Source: Nymphaea colorata
Lineage: Eukaryota; Streptophyta; Magnoliopsida; Nymphaeales; Nymphaeaceae
NCBI RefSeq assembly: GCF_008831285.2
Contig: NC_045142.1
Location: 16,495,354-16,559,353 of the forward strand
Length of the DNA: 64,000 nt
Direction: 5' to 3'
The notes below the pieces were generated by a model. That model was not told where the DNA came from, did not search any database, and was given only the letters and a program-made list of their open reading frames with translations. Shown here piece by piece: positions 1 to 10,409 of this stretch (positions within the stretch are counted from its first letter, which is position 1; the number at the start of each line of letters is the position of its first letter). Position numbers and translations under genes: made by a program.

Positions 1-109
1 CTTTTTCTTGATCTTCGTGATGGTTGAAGCCCCAAGGAACGATCATAAATCAAAAGAAAAATAACCAGCAACGTCACTGGCCACCCACCACCCGTAGGCG
101 GCCACCCAT
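1..109. other. Unassigned flank of element A
   Basis: About 110 bp outside the left LTR of element A. I see no gene, exon or repeat in it. If XRCC2 exon 7 is not here, it lies beyond the window. Confidence 0.5.
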
Positions 110-114
110 GTACC

Positions 115-395
115 TATAAGATTTTGATATCTAATACCAAACCACCGAATGAAGTTAGATGCAAGAGGAAGAGAGAAGTGGGCTGCACGTCCAAGCAAGA
201 GAGAGATGAAAGAGAGCAACAACCAATGACGTATTCCTCTTGTTATCATTATATACTAATCACGATTTAGGGTACATCATAAAATACACAAAATAACAAT
301 AAGGTTTACAAGTATGCTACCGCCCATGATGTGTTGGGCGTGTGGATCAAATGGGTCAAGTCTGGGTGACCCGATCCATATGTACAAACTTAACA
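115..395 (-). repeat. 3' LTR of element A
   Basis: 281 bp, matching 14050-14309 over its length but with small insertions (for example near 184-190 and 231-240) and several substitutions. The outer terminal base pair has changed from CA to TA (read on minus). A purine tract, read CTTGAAGGGGG on minus, abuts it at 397-407. Confidence 0.9.
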
Positions 396-396
396 G

Positions 397-1102
397 CCCC
401 CTTCAAGTTGTGCATGGGGTTTGATCATGCGCAACTTGTTCTTCAATTCCCAGAAATGGTGCCCTGTGAGTCCCTTGGTAAAAAGATCAACCACTTGTTC
501 AGACGTGGGTATATAAGTGGGAACAATCTCGTCTTCCGCAACCTTTTGACGAATGAAGTGTTGATCAATCTCTATATGCTTAGTGCAATTACGTAGAACA
601 GGATTGAAGGCAATTTTGATCGCGCTTTGGTTGTCACAAAATAGAGATGACTGAGCAATGGGAAGAGAAAGTTCTCCAAGCAGATGACGTAAGCATGAAG
701 CTTCAGCTGTCCCTGCAGTCATTGCCCTATATTCTGCCTCAGTGCTAGATCTGACAACTACCCGTTGTTTTCTGCTACTCCAACAAATAAGGTTGAAATT
801 AAGAAAGAGACAACAATCGAAAACTGATCGTCTATCGTCTGGATCACCTGCCCAATCTGCATCAGTATAAGTAGAAATGTTGTGGCCATGCAAAACGGTT
901 GACTGTCTTGTGTAGATGAGTCCATCCCCAAGAGTAGCCTTAAGATAACGCAAAATACGTTTAGTAGCATCCATATGCCCTTCTGTGGATGCATGCATAA
1001 ACTGAGACTTGATTCACAACATATATTATGTCTGAGCGTGTAAAAGTGAGATATTGCAACATGCCAACTATACTCCGATAGAAACTAGGATTTGGGTAGG
1101 CA
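397..1102 (-). pseudogene. Element A RT end and RNase H
   Basis: Continues from 4875 past element C: TDAYPNPSFYRSIVGMLQYLTFTRSDI, then MHASTEGHMDATKRILRYLK, then RNase H with DADWAGDPDDRRS, SSTEAEYRAM, CDNQSAI and HIEIDQHFIR. It ends HAQLEGGC at the purine tract. This piece is largely open, so the breaks in element A are elsewhere. Confidence 0.88.
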
Positions 1103-1107
1103 TCAGT

Positions 1108-4100
1108 TGTAACGCTCGGTTCATGTTTCAGGTCGGGTTGGAGCGGGTCCAGACCCGAACTCGATCTCCACGCGCAAGAGGGTCCTGACGTCGCCCTCTC
1201 CTCCCTTGTCTTTCCCTCTTCTCCCTCGTTTCCCCTCTTCGACTCTCCCTGAGCTACGACCGCAACACAAAGAAGAAGAAGGCGGAGGTTTGAGCAACGG
1301 CGACGGCGGTGACAGCGGCGGCGGCGCTTGGGTAAACACTCTCTCTCGTGCTATTTCCCTTCTCCACCACTCCCATGCTCCCTTGCCCTCTCTGCCGCAT
1401 GTTCTCTCTTTCTCTCTCTTGTCATTCTCTTTTTCCTTTCCGCTAGCTCCCTCCCGCACGGTCCCTCTCCTCACTCACTCTCACCCTCGCGTTTTCTTCT
1501 CCCTTCTCACGCACTCACCCTCACTGCCGTTTTCCCCTTTTTTTTGGTCTGAACCCTCTCTCTCTCTGTTTCCCCTTTCTGTCAGCGCCTCCCCCTGCCC
1601 ACACGCTCCCTACTTGAGCTCTCTCTCCCCATTTTCTGTTTGTTTTTCCCCTTTTCCCCAGCCGAACACTCTTCCTCACTGATTTTATCACTGTTTGATA
1701 GGATTCCAGCTTGGGGGACGTGTTATTTTCCTCATAACAGCGATTAGAAGGTGTTAGTGGTGGAGGCAGCGATCAATTTTGGGCATTGGCACTTGATCGA
1801 ACGCTTGAGGCGGCTGCCAAGAACATTGCGGCAATTTGGACATTAAATTTGGGGTGAGCAAGGCTAAATGAAACCTAAATTGTTGAATATTTTCTGTTAG
1901 AGCATGTATAATTATTGTTTGAGCATACTAGAAGTTAGAATTTGATGTTTAGGGACACATGTTAGCGACTTGGCTTTTTGGGGAAAGTTTAGGATTATGT
2001 TGGAAAAGCGATGATTCATGTATATATTGATCTTTTAAGCTTGAGGTGTTGATTTTCGAAGCAATAGGGAAACATGGTAGAGATTTGATGTGGGTGAGAA
2101 GTTTTAGAATCGTTTTGATGAGCATGTGGCACAAGATTTTGTCAACGGGCGTATTTGGAGAAGAACATGTAAATTGGGTGTATTTGTAGGAAAGATGCTT
2201 TAACTATAGAAAGCATTTAAGAATGTGTTAAGGATGGATTGATCGAAGCATTGGGTTTTGACGTTTGGTGGCAATGGCAAGAAGTTGGGAGGAGGCCTAT
2301 TGGAGGGCTTGTAGGTCGACACTACCCGTCGACACCTTCTTGAGGCGATGACATGTGCCTCAATGATTTTGTTTTATGTTTGTTTGGATCGTAAGGTAAC
2401 TAGTAGAAATCTTACATTGTGGTTATGTCTGCAAGTACACCGGGCACGTTTCGTCGACCTTGAGCGACCAGATTCGAAGCTCGAGCCATTTTGAAGGGTT
2501 TTGAGGGCGCACGACAGGTATGGCGGCATTCCAGGCAAATCCATGCCTAGGCAAATGTGTGAATGTGTGTGTTCCTAGGATCGTGGGATCCTAGGATTTT
2601 GATGTGATTGATGGATTGTTTTGTGAACAAATGTGTGTATGCATGCAAATGATTTGATACATGATATGATTTGTTTTGAAAGACTATTAGAAACATGTTG
2701 TGAAAATGTTACGCATTTGCATGTGCATGCTAGAATTGATATCTGTTTAGGACAAATGAAGCGGGGTATCGAGTCGAGTGTCTCCTCGACCCCAATTATG
2801 CATTAGAAAGCATCATAGAATGATAACTGCATAAGATAGCTACGAGTCAATCGCAAATCGAGACTACTCTCTGTGGTTTGGCTAAGTTTTTCAAAGATAT
2901 GATTGATGTGATAACTGATATGAATGTTGTATTTTGTTGCATATTCATTGTTGTGGGCAATAATGCAAATGAATGGATTGAAGGGTAATTGTACCCATAT
3001 TGTATGACAGCTAGCTATGACTGTTAAATGTTATATGTAGACCTCGTGTGGAGGCAATTGGAGGTGTGGGTGCACTCGTGAAGTGAACCAACCTCATGAG
3101 CTAGCCAGTCATTTTGTGATTATGCATTTGTAATGATAATAATGTAAGAATAAGAGATGAGAGGCCAGTGGGTTGTGGCAATGTGCTTGGGAGACGTCCC
3201 ACTTTCGTCACGGGTCTTGCCTGTTTGAAGCGCAGGCAGCAATGTTATAAAAGGCGTAGCGTATCGCGTATCGGTCGGGCCGACCTATACGCCGTATCGT
3301 AACGTATCGTAAACGTAGCGTAACGTATCGTAAAATTAATTTTTTAATTTTAAAAAATATTTAAAAATCAGAAAAAATAGACAAAAATTCTCAAAAATCT
3401 GAAAACAATGAACAAAAAATCAGAAATCAAGAAAAATAAAAAATGTATTCAAATATAAAAAAGATCATCATACATAAGGAACATTCATGTGTATACTATC
3501 AACAACACATTCAAAAATAAGAAATCAAATATTCAAATTAACATAATAAGAAATTTTATAAAATTTGAGGACTTAGAGTTTAAGTCTTGGAGTTTTAGGA
3601 CTTAGATTACATCAGAATTTTATAAGTTCAAACATACAGTTATCATATTTCATGATTCAACGATGATATCTCCCAAATCGATGAATCATCGGTTAATTTT
3701 TATGAAAATACGCAAAATTTCTCCCTCCTATGTCTATTGGAGTCTTTAAATACAAGAAGAGAGAGAGGAAGGAGTGTTTAAACTTTTAAAAAATAAAGAA
3801 TTTTATGTTTTCTCCCGTATCGTACGATACGGCCGATACGGGTACGATACGCATGCGTATCGTGTATTGAACATGTATCGTATAGGTTTCTTCAACCTAT
3901 ACGATACGTATCGTACGATACGCGTGCGTATCGTACGATACGGATAACATTGGCAGGCAGTGCAAGGCTCCAGGGTACTGTTGTGTGTTGTGCTTGGCGC
4001 GTTGGGTTCCCGCCTTCCCAACCTGGGTGTCTTAGGGAAGACTGAGTATCTCTCCTTAGAATTCACACATCCATGGATGAGTGCTCTACTGCTGCAGCGG

Positions 4101-4869
4101 ATGAATGGATCCATACCGTTATGAGCCACCATGGGGGTTGTCTCTCGGCTATGGGCCACCCATGGTGTGCACGTGCCTGTGTTTGCACTCACAGAAACTG
4201 TCAATTCACTAAAGCTAATGAAAATGAAAGTATGTGATTGAATTGTGTGAACGAATGTATGTGATTGATGGGCAAGTAAATGATATGAATGAAATGAAAT
4301 GTTTAAGCATGTCTTACATGTGATTGAGATTGTGATACTGTGGCCCTTGAGTGGCCTTTACATGTCGTGGTCTATGTTAGGGATTTTCTTGGCAAATGAT
4401 GTAGCTATGCCCTGACACCACATGATGATAGATTGTTTTTATGATTGTTCTCAGATTTGAACCCTACCTAAGAGGGTTTGAAATTTTCCTGGCTTGTTGT
4501 CATACTGCGAAGGCTAAGCCTTCTGTTGTTTCATTTTTTTCAGGTTTTGGTGGACCAGGGGTAGTAGGTTGAGCAGATGGTTTTACTCATGTCCTACTAG
4601 GGAGGTTTTGGGTCTTTTGTAGCGCCAGCGCATCTTATTTTGATTGTATTGATGTCTTGTTTTTGTTAGACATCAATTCTATGTTTTGGGGCATTTTTGT
4701 CACACTTAGATGTGATTTTGTATGAATCAAAATTGTTATATGAATGAAAGTTCGCCTCATTGTTTTGAATGACATAGCTACTTCTTTTGAATTGTTGTGT
4801 CGTCACACTTCAATGCTTTAGGTTAAAAAAAAAAATGTGTTTGAGGGTCAAAAAGGTTAGGATGTGACA
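1108..4869. mobile_element. Element C: long solo-LTR-like element in A
   Basis: A 3762-bp insertion with TGTAAC...GTGACA ends and perfect target duplications TCAGT (1103-1107 and 4870-4874). It has no gag or pol, internal LTR pair or primer site. The first 600 bp are GC- and pyrimidine-rich; the end has a poly(A)-like run near 4826. Element E (31585-34527) is the same family in the opposite orientation with matching ends and internal order. Length without the nested hAT-like element is about 3.04 kb. The simplest reading is a solo LTR of a long-LTR retrotransposon, probably Ty3 type, left by LTR recombination. A non-coding LARD-like element is the alternative. Small open frames in it (such as 1206-1682) are composition artefacts. 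Confidence 0.8.
3240..3952. mobile_element. hAT-like non-autonomous element with GTATCGTACGATAC ends
   Basis: 713 bp, terminal inverted repeats starting CAATGTTAT, 8-bp target duplications GCAGGCAG (3232-3239 and 3953-3960). The 8-bp duplication fits the hAT superfamily. Sub-terminal regions are packed with GTATCG/CGATAC words, many as perfect palindromes (for example 3909-3922). The centre is AT-rich and non-coding. The paralogous element E has the undisturbed site with a single target copy, which proves it is an insertion. Confidence 0.85.
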
Positions 4870-4874
4870 TCAGT

Positions 4875-5097
4875 CCCATCAGATGCATTTAATTTTGAGT
4901 TGAGAACACTAGGTATATTTATGGGCTTGCAACTTTTCATACCTGCCCTATCCAAAATATCAAGAGTGTATTTATGCTGTGTAAGAGTTAATGTGTCACC
5001 TTTTCTATCAAGCTCAACACCCAAGAAATACCGTAGTTCGCCGAGATCCTTCGTCTTGAATTCTTGTTGCAATACCTCCTTAACATGGGATATATGA
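4875..5097 (-). pseudogene. Element A RT, middle fragment between B and C
   Basis: This segment continues the RT of element A: VKEVLQQEFKTKDLGELRYFLGVELDR, then LTLTQHKYTLDILDRAGM and a SDGTD end. It is bounded on one side by B's target duplication (TATGA) and on the other by C's (TCAGT), which shows that the two insertions split one gene. Confidence 0.85.
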
Positions 5098-5405
5098 TGT
5101 AGAAACACGAACCACAAAGAGAGAGAGAGTGGAGAACGAACACACAATCTACGTGGAAAACCTCAGAAAGAGGTGAAAAACCTCAGAAAGAGGTGAAAAA
5201 CCACGGGGAGGCTCTGACCTAGGGGCTCACCGCAACCCTAGGAGAGAGAAAATTATATTTCACTTAATTCAACACTAAACACAAGTGACAATATAAAGAG
5301 GGAGAGAGGAGAAGCCGCCTAGGGTACCGAGCCCGCCTCGGTACCCGCGCCCCATAGAACCGGGTCCAGGAATGGACCCGGTTCCCACAGCAACATATTC
5401 TAACA
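5098..5405 (-). repeat. 3' LTR of element B with 20-bp tandem duplication
   Basis: 308 bp. It is identical to 10117-10404 except that a 20-bp unit containing CCTCAGAAAGAGG appears twice at 5161-5200. The purine tract lies just inside at 5406-5420. Confidence 0.95.
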
Positions 5406-6809
5406 CTCCCCCTCAAGCTTGGCATACATGTCAAACATGCCAAGCTTGCTAACATTCTTTTCGAATGAAGAAGTACAAAGCCCTTTAGTTAGGACGTCTG
5501 CAACTTGATCTTCAGACTTCATATATGGCAGAATCAGCTCCTTTGAGTCAATGCGTTCCCGGATAAAATGACGGTCAATCTCCACATGTTTGGTCCTGTC
5601 ATGTAGAACTGGATTATTGGCAAGATTAATCGCAGACTTGTTGTCACAGTACATCTTCATTTTATCTCCCAGTTCCACACCAATATCAGTCAAAAGAATC
5701 TTCAGCCACAGCATCTCTGTAACCCCCATTGCAACAACCCTGTACTCAGCCTCAGCACTAGACCTCGAACATACTTCTTGCCTCTTACTTCTCCAAACAA
5801 CTAGGTTACCTCCAAGAAAGATACAATACCTTGTAGTAGACCTCCTTGTGTCAGTGCAACCTGCCCAATCTGCATCTGAGTAGCCCTCAATAGTAAGTTT
5901 GTCTTGTCGAGTATACAACAGTCCTTTTCCTGGGTCATTCTTTAGATATCCCAACACTCTTTCTGCACTCTTCCAGTGACAATCCGTGGGAGCATGCATA
6001 AATTGACTTAGCACATTTACCGCATACGTGATATCAGGGCGAGTTAGAGTAAGATAGATAAGCTTACCTACTAGCCTCTGATATCGCCCTTTTCCTTCCT
6101 CATCCAGAATAGTGCCCGTCTTGATACTTATCTTAGTTCCCGACTCTATAGGAGTAAGATAGGGCCTACAACCAAGTTTACCTGTCTCCTTTAGTAAGTC
6201 AAGAGTGTACTTCCTTTGATTCATAACCAGCCCTGTCTCTGATCGAGCAATCTCTATCCCCAGAAAGTATCTCAGCTTACCCAGATCCTTGAGGTCGAAT
6301 TCTTTAGCTAATCTCTCCTTCATCTTTCTGTTTTCTTCTTCATCACTGCCAGTGACAATCATATCATCAACGTAGACAAGGAGAAGACTCACCAGACCAT
6401 CTCTCTGCTTTATGAATAGGGTATGATCTCCATTTCCTTGCTTGTACCCAGTAGACTTCATAACGATCCTTAGTCTCTCAAACCAAGCTCTAGGCGACTG
6501 CTTCAAGCCATACAAAGCTTTCTTGAGGTGACAACATTTTCCCTCTTGAACATACCCGGGAGGCATGCTCATATAGACTTCTTCCTCCAGATGGCCGTTC
6601 AAGAACGCATTTTTAACATCAAGCTGGTCCATGCGCCACTTCCTGTGCACAGCAAGAGCAAGAATAACCCTCACGGTCTTCAACTTTGCAACAGGGGCAA
6701 AGGTCTCAAGATAGTCGATCCCATACTTCTGGCTGAACCCCTTTGCAACCAAACGAGCTTTATATCGATCTACAGTGCCATCAGGTTTGTACTTCACGTT
6801 GTAAACCCA
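5400..6809 (-). pseudogene. Element B RT and RNase H (downstream frame)
   Basis: This is the downstream frame of the B polyprotein, about 465 codons and open throughout. RT shows KYKPDGTVDRYKARLVAKGFSQ, LDVKNAFLNGHLEEEVYM and the intact active site YVDDM. RNase H shows DADWAGCTDTRRS, SSAEAEYR, CDNKSAI and HVEIDRHFIRE. It ends KLEGEC just inside the LTR. It has no start of its own and would be made only if the 10-bp deletion near 6810 were bypassed. Confidence 0.9.
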
Positions 6810-9699
6810 CTAAGTGTGTCCCTTTAGGGATATCAACAACTTCCCATGTTTTGTTCTTAGCTAACGCACCCATCTCCTCTGTCATAGCATGTAACCACTT
6901 GGGATCATCCTTAGCATCATCCACCGACCTGGGAATAACAACGTTGGATAAGGTTGTGATAAAACATTTGTAATTTGTACTGAGCTTAGCATAAGAAACA
7001 AATCTCTGAATAGGGTGAGAAGTACATGACCTGGTGCCTTTGCGCAAAGCAATGGGGAGCTCTTCATTCGATGGACTTGGGTCATCCGGGGAGATCACAG
7101 GATTGGGATTGGTTCTATCCTCATCACCAACATCTTCCACTGTAACTTTCTCCTTTCTGACATAAACCTGGCCAAACAAGTGATCCCGGGCAACAGTGGG
7201 CTGAGCATCCACCGTGACCCCTTCCATATGGCTGCCCTTCTCATTACTGACCGTGACCGTGTCAATCACACTGGGACTAACCTTGTAATCCAAAAACTCC
7301 ATAAACTGAATCAGCTGGTTAGAGGAATACTCTTCCCCTTTGTTCCCAAGACACTCCCCCTGAAGAGGATTCACCGAAAAATACGACTCATGTTCATGAA
7401 ATGTGACATCCCTCGAAACATACACTTTGGAAGTAGTGGGATCCACACATTTATACCCCTTCTGAGTGGAAGAGTACCCCAAGAAAACTCCTTTAATAGA
7501 CCGGGGATCAAGTTTTTTGAGAGTAGGGCTATGATTATGCACAAAACAACTGCACCCAAAGACACGAGGAGTAAGAGGCCACGGATTCTGAGTGGGCCAC
7601 AGGGTAGAATAAGGAGACTGACCATCCAACACCCTAGTAGGCATACGGTTAATGAGATGTGCACTAGTGAGAAGTGCATCACCCCAATACCGCTTCGGGA
7701 CATGACGTTGGAACATAATGGCCCGGGTAACATTCAATAGATGACGATTTTTACGTTCAGCTATACCATTTTGAGGAGGGGTATAACTACAAGAGGTTTC
7801 ATGAACAATACCCTTGCCTTTCAAGAATCCATCAAGGGATTGGGAGACATATTCCCTTGCATTATCCGTACGGAAAGCTTGAACAGTAGTATGGAATTGA
7901 GTCTCAACAAAGGCAACAAAGTTTTTCACAACTGCTGGAACCTCACTACGTTCTCGCAACAAGTACACGAACGTACATCTAGAGTAATCATCAATAAGCG
8001 TCAAAAAATAGTGACAACCACCACACGTGGGTACTCCAGAAGGACCCCAAACATCGGAATGAACTAAGGCAAACGGATGAGTGGTTTTATTCAAAGAAAT
8101 AGGGTACGAAGCCCTGACATGTTTAGCCAATTGACACACTTCACAAGCGAAGGAGTCAATGGAGACAGAAGCAAACAAATGAGGAAACAACTTCTTTATT
8201 AACTGGAAGGGGAGATGTCCAAGTCGCTCGTGCCATCGCAGAACAGTAGATCTATCGTTCACACCAGACAAGTGACCACTCGTGGCAGAAATCAATGCTG
8301 AAGCAACTTGTACCGGCAGCCTGTAGAGCCCATCAGTAACCGAACCAATCCCAATCTTCTTCCCCGTCACCAAGTCCTGCAGGGAACAATGATCAGCAGA
8401 GAAAATCAGATTACAGTTTAATTCTTTAGTAATACTGCTGACAGAGAGTAAGTTCACAGGAATATTTGGAACATGCAGGGCATTGTGGAGACGGTATTTG
8501 TTCAACAGGGACAAGCTCCCTTTCCCAGCCACAGAGATAGAAGACCCATCTGCCATAGACACGCGTTGCTTGCCAGAGGAAAGTTGATATTCTTGAAAGA
8601 GTTTAGAGTCCCCTGTCATGTGGTGAGTGGCTCCACTATCAACAATCCAATCACCAAGAGAAGGGTTACCTTGATCAGTCGAGGCAACGAGGGCTTGGGC
8701 TAGCTGAGCCCCTTCAGACGTGGAGGACTCCTCAGGGGTAGTAGATAGACGGCTGATGTACGCCTGTAGCTCCTTGAGTTGAGCAGGGGACAACTTGGAC
8801 TTTGCACCACTAGAAGAATTGCTCTGACTGGAATCAGACACAGAAGGGCTACGCTTGCCAGAGGGAGGACGACCTCTGACCAGTCTCTTCTCGGGATGAA
8901 GATCCCAACAGAAATCCACCGAATGCCCCAACTTGTGGCAATGAGTGCAATGTCGGGCAGGACGCTGCCCAGTCCCTGCGGCACGGCTGACAAAGGCAGA
9001 AGGGCCATGACCGGTGTCAAGATGCATCACCTGGCGACGTTGTTCTTCAGACTCAACACGAGCATATACTTCCTCTATCCCCGGAATCTCATCACCATTA
9101 AGAATCTGGCTACGAATAGACTCAAATTCATCCCGCAGGCCTCCCAGAAACAGAAACGTACGGTCCATCCATTCCTTTTCCCAGTAGAGGGAATGATCTG
9201 AACCGCACGTCCACTCATCAGTCACATGATAATCTAGCTCCTCCCATTTAGTCTTCAGGGCAGCATAGAAGGCAGCAACAGACAAATCACCCTGTGTCAG
9301 AGAGTAAATACTGCGTTTAATCTGATAGGTGCGCAGATGTCTCTTCTTGCGACCATACATCTTTGCAAGCACAGTCCACATATCAAAAGAAGTCGGCTTC
9401 CGCAGAATGAGGGGCTGGATATCGGATGACACGGAGCTGATAATCCACACCTTCACTTGGCTGTCCTCCAACGCCCACGTCGCCCATTGAGGATCAGATT
9501 TGATGGGCGCAGGTTTGTCGCCAGTGATGTAAGAGAGACGCCCACGGCTAGTAATCCCAATCTCGAGAGCGGCAGACCAAGATAGGTAATTGTCCTTGGT
9601 CAGACGGATGGAGGTGACCTGGATCGGCACGTTCTCAGTCTTGGAGGCACTGCCCGTGTCAAGAACGGCATCTTTTTGAGTCCCCATCGCTTCTGCCAT
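6784..9699 (-). pseudogene. Element B gag-protease-integrase-RT start
   Basis: The open frame begins at MAEAMGTQK (9699). The frame is open further upstream into the leader, but gag homology with element D starts here. Gag covers DNYLSWSAALEIG to EEQRRQVM. The CCHC knuckle is CTHCHKLGHSVDFC, and the protease is DWIVDSGATHHM. Integrase has the HHCC zinc finger (HERLGHLP and CEVCQLAKH) and the DDE core (HSDVWG, RTDNARE, NGIAERKNRHLL). The frame then runs through ALRKGTRSCTSHPIQRF into the RT start, where GTHLVG is followed by LQREVQT and a stop. Compared with D, ten bases are missing near 6810, between two AG dinucleotides, which shifts the frame. Confidence 0.9.
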
Positions 9700-10103
9700 C
9701 ACAAATAAGCACACAACAACAAGAGGCACAGCAGCGGGAATGAGGCAACGGCGACGGGGGCGGGAATGAGGCAGCGGCAACGGAAAGCAGGCGACGGCGC
9801 AACACAGAGGCCACCCACGGTGGCAGAAACAAAGAACGGGCCGAACGGAGAACCGCGGAGGCACAAAAGAGGACGGCGGAACAGAGGACGGCGGCGGAGG
9901 AACAAAGGACGACGGCGGCAGAGCAGGGCGACGTCACAAGGGCAGCAGCGGCGCCGGAACAGAGAACGGCGGCGGCGGAACAAAGGACAGCGGCGGCAGA
10001 GCAGGGCGACGTCACAAGGGCAGCAGCGGCGCCGGAACTTCAACGGCGTCGGGCGACGAAAAAACTTGACGATTCTCGGAAAAAACGCTTCTCCAACTCC
10101 GCT
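9700..10103 (-). other. GC-rich leader of element B
   Basis: The untranslated leader between primer site and gag. It contains an imperfect tandem repetition around CGGCGGCGGAACAAAGGAC and GCAGGGCGACGTCACAAGGGC (two similar copies near 9895-9950 and 9966-10030). Open frames in several phases here are products of the GC-rich repeats. Confidence 0.75.
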
Positions 10104-10116
10104 GGCTCTGATACCA

Positions 10117-10404
10117 TGTAGAAACACGAACCACAAAGAGAGAGAGAGTGGAGAACGAACACACAATCTACGTGGAAAACCTCAGAAAGAGGTGAAAAAC
10201 CACGGGGAGGCTCTGACCTAGGGGCTCACCGCAACCCTAGGAGAGAGAAAATTATATTTCACTTAATTCAACACTAAACACAAGTGACAATATAAAGAGG
10301 GAGAGAGGAGAAGCCGCCTAGGGTACCGAGCCCGCCTCGGTACCCGCGCCCCATAGAACCGGGTCCAGGAATGGACCCGGTTCCCACAGCAACATATTCT
10401 AACA
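10117..10404 (-). repeat. 5' LTR of element B
   Basis: 288 bp with TG...CA ends. On minus it has a TTTATATTG promoter-like box near 10290 and is followed by the tRNA-Met primer site at 10116-10104. Confidence 0.95.
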
Positions 10405-10409
10405 TATGA

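Larger units (their letters stand above)
5098..10404 (-). mobile_element. Copia element B, complete and very young
   Basis: A 5307-bp Ty1/Copia element read right to left inside element A. LTRs are 10117-10404 (5') and 5098-5405 (3'), with perfect target duplications TATGA (5093-5097 and 10405-10409). The LTRs are identical by eye apart from one 20-bp tandem duplication in the 3' copy, which implies recent insertion. The primer site, TGGTATCAGAGCC read on minus, is at 10116-10104; the purine tract is 5420-5406. The polyprotein is open for over 970 codons and then broken by a small deletion in RT. Element D is a close relative. Confidence 0.95.

Noticed and set aside
1206-1682. 158-residue plus-strand open frame in element C
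   Set aside because: Ser/Leu/Pro-rich product of a pyrimidine-rich tract, with no family similarity and overlapping frames on both strands.
9766-10221. 151-residue Arg-rich plus-strand frame in the leader of element B
   Set aside because: Antisense to the element and made of GC-rich tandem repeats that cross into the LTR; composition artefact.
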